Assembly (NCBI GenBank): GCA_034440635.1
Contig: JAOTON010002271.1
Span: 992,001 to 1,056,000, forward strand
Reading direction: 5' to 3'
Origin: Lepas anatifera
Taxonomy: Eukaryota > Arthropoda > Thecostraca > Lepadidae
Length of the DNA stretch: 64,000 bases
Under the pieces are notes generated by a model, which was not told where the DNA came from, searched no databases, and saw nothing but the letters and a program-made list of their open reading frames with translations. Made by a program: the position numbers and the translations under genes. Below, one piece after another: positions 1 to 9,909 of this stretch. Position 1 is the first letter of the stretch. The number at the start of each line of letters is the position of its first letter.

Positions 1-440
1 GGGTTCCAGTCCAATGGCCAGAATCCCCGGTGATTCCAGTCTCGGGTTTCAGTCCAGTGGCCGAAATCCCCCGGTGATTCCAGTCCCGGGCTCCAGTCCA
101 GTGGCCGGAATCCTTCGGTGATTCCAGTCCTGGGTTCCAGTCCAATGGCCGGAATCCTCCGGTGATTTCAGTCCCGGGTTCCAGTCGAGTGGTCGGAATC
201 CTCCGGTGATTCCAGTCCCGGGTTCCAGTCCAGTGGCCGGAATCCTCCGGTGATTCCAGTCCCGGGTTCCAGTCCAGTGGCCGGAATCCTCCGGTGATTC
301 CAGTCCCGGGTTCCAGTCCAGTGGCCGGAATCCTCCGGTGATTCCAGTCCCGGGTTCCAGTCCAGTGGCCGGAATCCTCCGGTGATTCCAGTCCCGGGTT
401 CCAGTCCAGTGGCCGGAATCCTCCGGTGATTTCAGTCCCA
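1..440. repeat. 44-bp minisatellite, about ten units, open at the left window edge
   Basis: A unit containing GATTCCAGTCCCGGG and CCAGTGGCCGGAATCC recurs every 44 bases with few mismatches; successive GTGGCCGG starts are at 233 and 277. The array begins at base 1, so its true length is unknown. Because 44 is not a multiple of 3, three units (132 bases) cycle through all frames; no unit carries a stop on the minus strand, which gives an apparent 141-residue reading frame at 49-474. That frame is a by-product of the repeat, not a gene. Confidence 0.93.
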
Positions 441-704
441 TACGATCTAATCCGGAGCCGGTTCGGATATCCATGTGATTGTCTTCTGCGTGACGACGCC
501 GAGGAGCGGGGAGTAAGGAGTTGAGACGCTATCACGCAAAGTATGCAGAAAGAGAATGAGAGTCCCTCTACCACACCCCTGGAAATTGAGAGACTAGCCC
601 CTTCTAGCTATCGTTTTTATTAAGCTTCATTGCTGTTTCTGAAGCCAATGGAGATTGAGACTCCGAGAAATCTATGATCTAAGAAATGTCAAATGTGTAT
701 TATG
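441..704. other. No recognisable feature
   Basis: Mixed-composition sequence between the minisatellite and a transposon fragment. I see no reading frame with family resemblance and no terminal repeats. Confidence 0.5.
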
Positions 705-860
705 CATATCAAAATACCTCTGAAGTCATATCATACCATACCAAATACCAAATAATGTCGTCTGGCCGGGTCACTGGAGTCAATGACATTGACCTGAGAC
801 TTTTGACATTGACCTTCATGTGGGGTGACCTTGACATATAATCCCGATTGCATCACGTTG
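705..860 (-). mobile_element. Internal fragment of TTAA family F
   Basis: On the minus strand this matches the inner part of the family F copy near 25650-25790: the same order of a TCGGGATTATATGTCAAGG block, a GGTCACCCCACATGAA block, a GGCCAGA(C/T)GACATTATT block and a GGTATGA..TGACTTC block. Neither TTAA terminus is present, so it is an internal relic. It carries several TGACCT half-sites like the full copies. Confidence 0.75.
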
Positions 861-1680
861 TTAAGTCACCACTCGGTCTAAAGTGCAGGTGAATTGGTGC
901 GACCCCGCAATTGCGATGGTCTCAAGTATAGGTCTATTTTTGAAAGCCTGTTAGTCCAGAAGCTATTGACTGATTTTCAGAATTATTTCACCAATCGAAG
1001 TTTTCATAAATGTTCTCAAATTTAGCCGAGTGGTGTTTCCCGGCTTCAAACAGTTCTTCGGCTACCTTAGAAAATAGAGATAAGGATACATCTCCACTGC
1101 GAGTGTTAAATATACATTTTGGCATTAGCCCTAATGCGCTGAATTGAAATAACTGGTTTGAATAGTCCACTTATTACACCCTATAAATTCGAGCCCTGCA
1201 TTGCTAATGCTGGAAATATTCCCCATAGGCGATACAAATCAGAAAATAAAAACACCGAAAGCAGCATGACCGACTTCTTTTCAACTATTCATTATGTTTC
1301 CAAATTGCATAGGAAATCCCACATTTTTTGTTAGCTTTTTCCACGCGATCAGATTGCTCAAAGTTGAGAACACACTGAATTTACACCTTGTTAGTTATGC
1401 TCAGAAATGATTTCATCAATGACATGTTTAATCTCCAATTTCTGCTCTAAAGCTATGCATATGGTGGTACAGTCATATATAGATAGGATTTTAAGACAAT
1501 ATTTAAATATTTGTCGAATATTTGGGCTTGGAATTACGCCGAGGAGCTTCTCCATAGAGTAGACTTCACAAATCTTAATATGAGATCTTCACATTTTAAT
1601 TTTTGTTTATCGCTTTTATCAAAACAAAAGCGTTGGTTGGTTCTTCAGTGCAAGCGCATAGCCAGCTGATCGGCCGGGGC
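861..1680. other. No recognisable feature
   Basis: AT-rich, apparently unique sequence with only short spurious reading frames. I see no repeats or terminal motifs. Confidence 0.5.
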
Positions 1681-1808
1681 TGCCGGGGCGGGTGTGTCAC
1701 GTGACCCTGCGGGGGCTCGAAGGGCTGAGCAGCCGATGCGGCCCTGCCGGGGCGGGTGTGTCACGTGACCCTGCGGGGACTCGAAGGGCTGAGCAGCCGA
1801 TGTGGCCA
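1681..1808. repeat. 64-bp tandem duplication with an E-box in each unit
   Basis: A GC-rich 64-base unit starting TGCCGGGGCGGGTGTG occurs at 1681 and again at 1745, nearly identical. Each copy holds the palindrome TCACGTGA (1697-1704 and 1761-1768), a core E-box with the extended GTCACGTGACC form bound in animals by bHLH-zip factors such as USF, MITF and TFEB. The duplication doubles the site just upstream of a TATA-like motif. Confidence 0.9.
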
Positions 1809-1913
1809 AGAAGCATGAGGCAGACAGCCCGAGTACAGCAGTGTCACTTCTCTATAAAAAACCAGTCCAGGTTATCGACATATCAGCTGAGTGTCTGTGC
1901 CCGCGGCGAAGTC
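1697..1913 (+). promoter_or_regulatory. Candidate TATA promoter with two upstream E-boxes
   Basis: Two TCACGTGA sites sit about 90 and 155 bases upstream of TATAAAAA (1853-1860). About 30 bases further on is a pyrimidine/A stretch around ATCGACATATCAGCTGAGTG that could hold the start site, followed by the GC-rich leader GTGCCCGCGGCGAAGTC and an ATG at 1914. The order and spacing fit a compact animal promoter. No downstream gene is recognised, so the call rests on motif layout only. Confidence 0.4.
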
Positions 1914-2006
1914 ATGGCTACTGCCCGGGGCCAAATGTATAGTGAAATGGCGTGTCTCACTTTCAACGCGCTCGGCTCGTTTATCAGAAACAAAAGTGGT
2001 CGCTAG
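1914..2006 (+). CDS. Possible short ORF or first exon after the TATA motif, 30 codons
   Basis: I do not recognise this product. I chose the ATG at 1914 because it is the first after the TATA box at 1853 and has a fair context (GAAGTCATGG). A longer frame starting at 1692 would run through the E-boxes and the TATA box, so it is unlikely to be real. The peptide starts MATARGQM, has no signal peptide or known domain, and stops at TAG 2004-2006. It may be a coincidental frame, a leader ORF, or a first exon whose donor I cannot place. Confidence 0.15.
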   Translation: MATARGQMYSEMACLTFNALGSFIRNKSGR

Positions 2007-2531
2007 TTTATTGCTTACAGCAATGTGAAATACTGAAATAATTATCGGTGTTACTTTGCTCTTTTTCATCCCTGCGTTGTAAAAACAGGATATATTTTTT
2101 CTACTTAAGGCGTCCATTTATTTTACCCTTCTTCACTTCGAGTATTTGCGTATGGTAAAAAAGCTGCAACACAACACCAGATTATCTCAGACGTAAACTC
2201 ACTCTTGCGCCCATCGAGAAGGGCAATAAAGCAGAGCAATAAACACGAATGAAAAAGAGCATGAGGTCCATCAATTGGCATTGCCCAGTTCGATCAGATT
2301 ATAACTTGAGCTTCGACAGATTATTGCTAACATTGCTAGAGAGGCAGACTGGTATTGTTAAAGGTAAGGTGGCTGAAATGCAGAACGGTAGAGAAACATG
2401 GACATTTAGAAAATCACAGTTTCTTTGGCGTTTATCAGTGTCCTGTTCGTTGTTTCCATTTTCCGTATCAGGCCTCGTTTGGACTCGGTATAGCCACCTA
2501 ATCATGTAAAATTGTGCAAATTGGCATATAA
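2007..2531. other. No recognisable feature
   Basis: AT-rich sequence with overlapping short frames on both strands around 2249-2562. Opposed frames of similar length with no family resemblance suggest chance. Confidence 0.5.
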
Positions 2532-2632
2532 TTAACGTTTCACCTTTCCTAACGCAAGCCAACGTGTAATGCTTTATTTTTCCTGTGGCATCTTCATAAA
2601 GACGCTTTGCCTTAGGAAAGGTGAAGCGTTAA
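2532..2632. mobile_element. Miniature foldback element, 101 bp, TTAA ends
   Basis: The left end TTAACGTTTCACCTTTCCTA is answered at the right by TAGGAAAGGTGAAGCGTTAA, its near-perfect inverse complement, leaving a loop of about 60 bases. A second, shorter copy follows at 2723-2794. Both look like minimal TTAA-bounded palindromes. Confidence 0.7.
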
Positions 2633-2722
2633 GCATTAAAGCCAAATAAGTATAATAACCTAATATTATCATAATGTTGATATTATTTGTTTAACATTGA
2701 ATATCAAATAAAGTACATTTAC

Positions 2723-2794
2723 TTAACGTTTCACCACTCCTAATGTATCTGCATGACGGTGCTGTTCTGTGTCTTTGGAAAGGTGAAACGTCAA
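2723..2794. mobile_element. Second miniature foldback copy, 72 bp
   Basis: It starts TTAACGTTTCACCACTCCTA and ends GGAAAGGTGAAACGTCAA, so the right TTAA has become TCAA. The termini match the element at 2532 but the loop differs, as expected of a small foldback family that keeps only its ends. Confidence 0.6.
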
Positions 2795-3769
2795 ATATAT
2801 GTTATTTTTCACGATTATACATGAGAATACGGAGCCCGAACGAACCATGATACCGAGAATCGAATCGACGAACAGAAAACTGAAAAACGCCAAAGAAGCT
2901 ACGATTTTCAGTAATACATTTATTGGAGAAAAACTACTTCCACAATGTACTATCATTAACATATATACAAATAAGTCAGTTAATCTGTGAACTGTGATCC
3001 ATTTGTGAACTAAGTGAAAATCAGTGCTACAGCTTATAAGCCCTTTTTAGTGCCCATTTCTAATATATTTTTGTATTTCCAGACGTCATGTCTATATTTG
3101 TCACCTGGGTTAAAATTTTTTCGGGTGATGATTCGTCTGAAAAATGAGCTTGCCAGCACGTTAAGGAGTAAAGGTTCATTTTTAACCTGTTTGCTCAGTT
3201 ACTCACCTTCCTCACAATTCTCAAAGTAGAGAAAAATTTCCCTAAGTTATTAAGGAAGCGAAATGTGTCATTCATTTAGCAAAATATGAAGAACATTTTG
3301 TATTCCATTTCGAACTGTGTTTGCCTCTCACACCTCTAAATAAGTCAAGACCCCAGACGGTGGAAAAATCGGTATATTGTCACAAAAAAGTGAAAACTAA
3401 TGCTATGAATGAAATCACGGAATCAATCAATCAATCAATCACTGAATCATACTTAGGGTTTCGTTTGCGGTGACACGTATGTTTTGATAGGATAAAGAAG
3501 ACAAATTAATGTTTTTACATTTGTAGTATATTTCGGTGTGACTGCGTCCTTGTTATTTGGTCGCAATGGAAAATAAAGCTGCGCTATGGAGGAATAAAAA
3601 ATAATCGAAAACCGAAACCAAATAATATGCATTTAGTGTAGACATGAACCTCTCTACAGCCAGCGCACTGGCCAATAACCCCATGGGAGTTTTTGTTAGC
3701 CCTCTCATTGACCACGGCACAATATTTGTGATCTCCTACTGGCAAGCGTGTACCTAAACCGGACATATC
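2795..3769. other. AT-rich sequence with a short AATC microsatellite
   Basis: Five AATC units lie at 3421-3440. I see nothing else: the frames are short and on both strands. Confidence 0.55.
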
Positions 3770-3920
3770 TGGATCTGTCCACTCAGCGAACCTTGCCGCG
3801 CTGTCGTATACGGTTCCAGTTCAGCCGTCCAATCGCGTCCGCGGTCAGTGATGACGTGGCAGTCGAGTGCAGAGAGGAGCCGAGGACCTAACGGTTCTGA
3901 ATCGGGCACACCGCTGATTT
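3770..3920. promoter_or_regulatory. CpG-rich patch with CCAAT and TGACGTGG motifs
   Basis: CpG density rises sharply against AT-rich flanks. The patch contains GTCCAATCGCG (CCAAT-type) near 3828 and TGATGACGTGG (CRE/ATF-type half-site) near 3849. No TATA motif or downstream gene was recognised. It could be a promoter remnant or unrelated GC-rich DNA. Confidence 0.25.
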
Positions 3921-4111
3921 AAACGGAAGTGACTTGCGTTTTTAAAGACAGGATGAGTGTATACCAAGGTGTTTGGAATTCTTGAAGAAACATCAATGCC
4001 AGATGTACTCATAGAAATGTTCAGAACATTTGGGGGCCAAGGTGTATTTCAAAGCCATTTCTTTTCCAGTCGAAGCCATAGGGAATAGAATTGATGACTA
4101 TGAATCTTGAA

Positions 4112-4560
4112 TATGGGGGGGCATGTCCCCTTACCCTCCCCCTCAGGTGTTTTCAGGGGTGTTAGCCTCAGGGCCTCCGACATATTATCTAGGAGAGCCC
4201 CGGAGTTAGCATCAGTCACCCTCCCCCTCAGAGTAAGCATTAGGGTTGCCGTCAAGTGTTGGGTCTCACAGGGGCCTCGAGGTGGAACTTGCGAGGCTTA
4301 ATCTCAGGGTTTTCATCTAGTTTTGTCCTAAATGGGCCCCCGAGAGTCGGTCTCAGAGACCACTGAGATTCATTTTCAGAGTTAGCCTCGGGGGACCCAG
4401 AACTGAAGTGGAGGCCCGGAAAGCTAGTCTCAAGGGTGCCCCCAGTGTTAGTTTAGCGGTCCCTTGGAGTTAGTCTTAGTGTCTCCCAGCTTACCTCAGG
4501 GGCCTCGAGAGAAGTCTCAGGGAGTACCTAGAGGTTTCAGCCCACTCCCCTAGTGGTTTG
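4112..4560. repeat. Degenerate minisatellite rich in TCAGGGG / GTTAG(C/T)CTCAG
   Basis: Words such as GTTAGCCTCAGGG, CCCCCTCAG, GTCTCAGGG and GGGCCCCCGAG recur at irregular spacing of roughly 20-35 bases without an exact period. It resembles the repeats near 9.9-11.8, 18.0 and 19.8 kb. Small frames on both strands here (4049-4301) are repeat shadows. Confidence 0.6.
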
Positions 4561-4638
4561 TCTGAGGGTCTTCGCTAAACATTTGTTTTGTGAGCCCACA
4601 TTACTGATAAATTCATCACAAATTCATAAACAAGTCCA

Positions 4639-5482
4639 TTAACACGCGCATTGACGGAAGTCTGAGCCACCTTCGCCTTGACGGGGGATGGGTACCCGCC
4701 CCCCTACGATCTCGAGAACCACGCTAGGTAGCGAAAAACGGTAAACGGTGTTGGGTAGCCCATTCACTTCACCATCGAAAGTTTTTAAACCATTTTTTGT
4801 CAGGTCACATTTAAGGTCACTAGAGGTCAAAACATGCCGTCATAGGGATAACATGTAAATGAAGGTTTTTCAGTCATTTTATCTGAACAAGTAAAGATAC
4901 AGCAAAACAAATTAAACTGCATGAATCCTCGCAGCAAGCTGAATCGAGTGATATATAATATGACCTAGCTAGGTCAAATCAAGGATTTGACCTGATCTGA
5001 GCTCAGATCAAGATCAAATTGGGCAAAATGCATATAGTTGGAACTGCAATGACAAGGTGAACCTAATGCAGTTAAAATAAATTCTCTATCACTATCCATT
5101 TATAAGTTATTCAGTTAAAATAATTTTTCCCATGTATTTCCAATGGAGAGGCCATGGCTCGTACCTGACCTTAGGTCATCGACATCAAAAATACCGGAAC
5201 ATATGTTAGATAACTTTGGTGGGCCCATTATGTGATATGAATCTCAATCCGATAAGTTCACCCTGTTCCGACTTATGTTATCTTAAATTTTTTTAGTTCA
5301 GGTCACCTGACCTGTACTGGTGACCTGACCTGAAATGACCTCATCTTAAAATTTTCACAAAAGTTGTAAAAATGATGGGGGAAAAGGTATGCCAAGTACG
5401 GCCGCGCTACGCGCCGCCGTTTTTATGCTATTTGCGAAAAACCCGAGGGGGCGGGTACCCGCCCCGTCAATGCGCGTGTTAA
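4639..5482 (+). mobile_element. TTAA family C, copy 1, complete, about 844 bp
   Basis: It begins TTAACACGCGCATTGACGG and ends CCGTCAATGCGCGTGTTAA, a perfect 19-base inverted pair. TTAA-bounded elements of animals are typically piggyBac or Kolobok. No transposase frame is present, so it is non-autonomous. Conserved inner blocks are shared with copies 2 and 3: a CCACCTTCGCC block just inside the end, an inverted AGGTCA-type cluster at about 4987-5022, GACCTTAGGTCATCGA near 5168, and a second AGGTCA/TGACCT cluster near 5305-5340. Frames inside it (4639-4830) are not genes. Confidence 0.85.
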
Positions 5483-8155
5483 ATCCGTTGAATCCAGAAA
5501 TAGGAGATTTTTTAAGCCCGATGGTCCAGTCTCAGATTGGGATGAAAGGCTCCGGCTGATGCAGGCAGAGTCTGGACGCTGTCATATGCACATGCCACAG
5601 CACGGCTGGCAGCTACATCTGGCTCGGGAGCTGTCAGCTGAACTCGACTTGGACCGGTCCGCACCTCGTCGGAGAGTGACTGGTCAACTTAGGATTTATT
5701 TACGCTTAGTTGTAGGTTGAGAGTATTTTGTCTTCAGTGTTTCCATCGGATACTCTCCGTTTAGGATGATAGGACCGTGACTTCTATACAAAGAAGCACA
5801 TCATGCAATAGACTGTGAATGTGCAAATATGTATCTACTCTGTTTTTTTTCGGCCAGCTAATTTCCGATGCATTCAGGTTATATGTATATTTTTTTCCAT
5901 CATACAAAGCAATTATTGTTCCGCGTTCTCTGTGGGCCGCATTGTAGACAGCTGTCAAAGTCGTCCTTTTTGAGATGCATGCCCGTTCGCAGGGTGATGC
6001 TGGGGCACAATGAATCAGAAAACATCGCTATTGTTAACAGCTCTGCATGCGATATTTTTGCTTAAATTTCCCCATGAGGCTATGGGATCACGTCATCTCT
6101 ACTTGGTTGAGCCAGAGGGATAGTCAGCGCCTAATAGGTGATTCGATAGCAACAAGATCAGGGTCAGTATGTCTCCCGTCGAAACTAAGCCATAATTGTT
6201 GTTGGAATTTGAAAATACTCTTTTGCTGTGGCTGCTTACCCGGCAGTTTTCGCGCGGCTGATATAAGACGCATCAAGTCAGCGCGGTAGCCGTTGAGATA
6301 AGGCAGTGGATTCACCGAAACTTCTGCGCGGCGGATCGCTCCAAGAGGCTCTCTGCGTCGACCTCCACGCCGGCGTATACAGCGGTATACACGCCAGGAT
6401 CTCCCGAGCCATATCAGCAACGGAAACACAAACGCGTCCGCACTTTTTCATGACTGTAAGGATCATACGTTTGTATGCCCCGGCTTTATATGTGTTCACA
6501 ATTCGCCATGGAGACACGTCTTGGTTGCGGGCTTGTACTTTGACTTGTTTGTAGGCCATTGCAGATCCAGTTCCAGCTGTTAGATTAGCTGGCGAAGAGG
6601 CCCCGATCGGCAGTCTCACATCAATAAAGACTATTGACGTCACGGTGCGAGTATACACCAGCTGGCTCAAAGGTCGGTCCGGTTGGGGGTGTGTCCCAAT
6701 GGTGGCTCCAGCATCTGACGCTTACATAATCCTATTCCTGTGGAGGTTGAAAGGGCTAGGTCAATTTGAAACGTAATTGTCAGTGAAAAAGTGTGTTTGC
6801 ATTTGTTATCACAAGATGTGAAAAAGCAGGAAAACTCAGGAGGTCTTATGCCAATGTTTTTATTACTGTTAGTAACAGGCTTCCAGTCCAGAGCAGGCGG
6901 CGCCTCTGAAGATATACTGCGCGACATTAACGCGAGGGCTGTGTCTCTCTCCGACACTGACAAAAAGGCACAGGAAATGCCGCATCCTGCCGAGAGAATT
7001 CACTCAGCGTGGTGCAGCCTGCCAGGAACAGGTAGTCTGTAATTACTCTTAGCCTGAAGCAAAAAAGACATTCACTTTTTGTCACGTGTATTTTGTATAA
7101 CTACTGCGTACCAGGCTACAAAATCAATTTAATTCTAGTGCTACGGGATGAAGTTTATACCCTCGTCCGATCGGGGAACTATCCATTTAACCCCTCCCCC
7201 TTCCATAGCTGTTTGAAAACTAAGAAAGATGAAGAGGCGCGGTTACCTGCAACGTGTTGCTTGTGGCTTGAAATATTCGATTCTAAATGTTTGTTTACCC
7301 TGGGTCAATTGATGACCTTATAGGTTACAAACATGTCCTGATCATGCTAAAACTACGTAAAGAAGTCATTCAGCAGTTTTGCGCCAAAATTTAGTGGCGA
7401 AACATTCCAAAAGCGTGTTTTATGGTATTTTATGTTGCACGTTCTGTACGTGCAATGCAATACCTGAGACCTTAAAATGTAGATATATAACCTTTTCACC
7501 GAATATAACCTGGAAAATTTGCGCTCTCTGAGTACTCCATCACCTGTAACATCAGCAAACCGGCTTCTAATGCTGCGCTTGAATGTTTCAGTATACACAT
7601 GAGAGTGTCCCAAAAGTAATGGAAGCATTCAAAACATAAATATATTCGGTAATGTTGAAGTGAATGTCAAGTGTTTCATACCGCGTGAAATAACAATTCA
7701 TGAATTTTTTACATATGTTTCACCGCCATGCAAAATGTCACTGTTGTGTCACGGACAACACACCAAACTCCTACAATTCTAGCTAGAAACAGATTCGGTT
7801 GCAAAAGCTTAAAGATAATTATGTTTTTTTGCAAAAAGAAGTACTATTAACGAATTCAATGCTTTGGTTAAATAATAACTTGTCGAGAAAAAGGTTCAGT
7901 GTCGGATATAGAGAGCAATGTCCTAAACTAGGCTCTTCACTTGCGGCAAAGGCCAGAGAAGTTACCGCAAGAATTCACCGTGAGGATACGAAGATTTCCT
8001 TGCGGCGCCAGCTGGCAAAGGGATAATCAGTAAGTCATCACTATCAGCGCAACGCATCCTCACGAAAGAGCTCAAGCCAAAGACCTGCAAAATTCCTGTG
8101 TGATTCTGTTTGATTAGCAACTGTTAAGAAGACGTTTGCTTGGCTCCAGTCACAA
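5483..8155. other. No convincing gene; mixed unique sequence
   Basis: The largest frame is 130 codons on the minus strand (6278-6670). It is overlapped by frames on the other strand and resembles no family I know. A moderately GC-rich stretch lies at 5540-5700. A CCACCGCC-poor AT-rich segment follows to 8155. I see no repeats or splice-supported exon series. Confidence 0.45.
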
Positions 8156-8278
8156 ATGGCAGACAGTGTGATCGCTGACGGTGCCGCTATCAGCAGACCA
8201 CCCCACTCCCCTGGCCTGAGCCCTCTGGATTTCTTCCTCTGGGGACACCTCCATATATCGGTGTGCCAAGCAACACTG

Positions 8279-8279
<1 letters not shown>
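8156..8279 (+). pseudogene. Scrap of a mariner/Tc1-like transposase
   Basis: The plus-strand frame reads ISRPPHSPGLSPLDFFLWGH followed by about ten more residues. The pattern (W/R)PP(R/H)SP.L.P.DFFLWG.L is the C-terminal catalytic-core segment of many arthropod-type mariner/IS630-Tc1 transposases, which cut and paste DNA at TA targets. Only about 40 residues survive, with no upstream DDE/D motifs; the frame runs straight into a TA microsatellite. It could also be a host-fused fragment, but nothing supports expression. Confidence 0.6.

Positions 8280-8283
<4 letters not shown>

Positions 8284-8333
<50 letters not shown>
8284..8333. repeat. (TA)n microsatellite
   Basis: About 25 TA units. Apparent reading frames of alternating Ile-Tyr on both strands here are repeat artefacts. 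Confidence 0.95.
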
Positions 8334-8337
<4 letters not shown>

Positions 8338-8528
8338 CAGAGTGCATATTTCATATCCCCCGGGCAACAGGGGAGCACAGTTTGTCACTGCCTGTCACGC
8401 GTCAATTTCGAACATTGAATTTTTGGTGCTGATGAAAAGAATAAGCGACGTCACGCCGGCTGCCGGCACTCAGGCCGCTGCCTCGTAGGAGAAGTTCTAT
8501 TTGTGATGCACGTTTTAGCGTTCCAAAG

Positions 8529-9341
8529 TTAACACGCATTGACAGGAGTCTGAGCCACCTCCGCTTTGACGGGGGGGCGGGTACCCGCCCCCCCTAAGAT
8601 CTCGAGAACTACGGTAGGTAGCAAAAAACTGTAAACGGTGTTGGGTAGCCCATCCACTTATCCATCGAAAATATTTGAACCATTTTTTGTCAGGTCACAT
8701 TTAAGGTCACTAGAGGTTAAAACATGCCGTCATAGGGATAACATGTAAAAGGGTTTTCGGCCATTACATCTGAACAAGTAAAGATAGCGCAAAACGACTT
8801 AAACCGTATGATTCCTCGCAACAAGCCGAATCGAATGATATATAATTTGACCTTGCTAGGTCAAATCATGGATTTGACCTGACCTGAGGTCAGGTCAAGG
8901 TCAAATTATATTAAAGGCATACCATTAGAACCGCAAAAGCAAGGCAAGTCTAATGCAGCTAAAAACATAAGCGCTCTATCACCATCTGTGACTGAGTTAT
9001 TCAGTAAAAACCATTTTTCGCATGTATTTCCAATGGAGAGGTCATGCCTCGTACCTGACCTTAGGTCATCGATATCAAAAATACCGGAAAACATATTTTA
9101 TAGAACTCGGTGGGCCCATTATGTGATATGAGTTTCAATCGGATAAGTTCACCCTGTTCCGACTTATGCTATCTTAAACTTTTTTTGAGGTCATGTCACT
9201 TGACCTGTACTGGTGACCTGACCTGAGATGACATAACCCTAAAATTTCCACAGAAGTTGTGAAAATGATGAGGGAAAAGGTAGGCCAAGTACGGTAGCGC
9301 TACGCGCCGTCGTTTTCCTGCCTGAAAAATGTGCGTGTTAA
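8529..9341 (+). mobile_element. TTAA family C, copy 2, complete, about 813 bp
   Basis: It starts TTAACACGCATTGACAGG (two bases shorter than copy 1) and ends AATGTGCGTGTTAA. The order of inner blocks matches copy 1. The inverted half-site cluster is best preserved here: at 8873-8905 two TGACCT sites face three AGGTCA sites across a short centre. A second cluster lies at about 9188-9230. No coding sequence. Confidence 0.85.
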
Positions 9342-9378
9342 AGTTGAGTATTTGGGATAAGGCTCTGAAAAACAGGGT

Positions 9379-9909
9379 TCAGGATGGGTCATGTAAGGGA
9401 TAGTCGAGTATGAAATGTACTACAGTTTCAGAACGATGACCGCAGTTGCATTTTGGAGAGTCAGTTAAATTGAATTGGTAAAGATGAGAGTTTAATGTGG
9501 ATGCACCAACCCGCAGCCGGGTATGTAGCCGATAACCTATTTTTGAGCCTAGTGTAAAGTATTTGGGTGGAGGAGGCTGACTGTAGTATTTTGAGACCTT
9601 GCTTTTGAAAGATTGATAATCATTTTGCCTGATGGTTAATGGTGTGGTATTCCAATCCCGTGTGGTTTTAGGTACGAATGAATTTCGAAATAATTTTTTT
9701 ATGATAGCTTGGTGCAGTTTGGTTTCGTTGAGTCTTGTGGGAGGAATGATAGATCTAATATAGGTAGGGACTTCAGAAGTTTGACACTGTAGAGCATGGT
9801 AACCATTAAGTCTGTGAATTTTTCGTCTTGAAGATGTCCATCCAAGTTCTTCGTATAATTTCGCATTCGGTGTTCTCAACATTGTTCCTGTGATGGGCTC
9901 AGGAGGCAT
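9379..9909 (-). pseudogene. C-terminal tail of a non-LTR retrotransposon reverse transcriptase protein
   Basis: The minus-strand frame (about 176 codons) has the layout of the region after the RT domain in L2/CR1/RTE-X-like elements of invertebrates. TRDWNTTPL lies near residue 83, GYRLHTRLRVGASTLNSHLY at about 126-145, then the knuckle CNCGHRSETVVHF near 158-170. The RT and endonuclease domains are missing, so the copy is 5'-truncated, as is usual for target-primed insertions. The first Met is chosen by the frame only; similarity begins about 20 residues in. The RT tail ends against the minisatellite at 9910. Confidence 0.75.

Noticed and set aside
49..474. 141-codon minus-strand frame with TGLEPGTGITGGFRPLDW repeats
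   Set aside because: It is the reading of a 44-bp minisatellite without stops; the repeat period explains the frame and there is no coding signal outside it.
1692..1913. Extended 104-codon frame using the upstream ATG at 1692
   Set aside because: It would translate through both E-boxes and the TATA motif; the later ATG at 1914 is more plausible.
4840..4857. TAGGGATAACATGTAAAT resembling the I-SceI homing site
   Set aside because: Only 15 of 18 bases match, and the word is simply part of the family C consensus.
6278..6670. 130-codon minus-strand frame, the longest outside repeats in its region
   Set aside because: It overlaps frames on the other strand, has no recognisable domain and no splice or promoter support.
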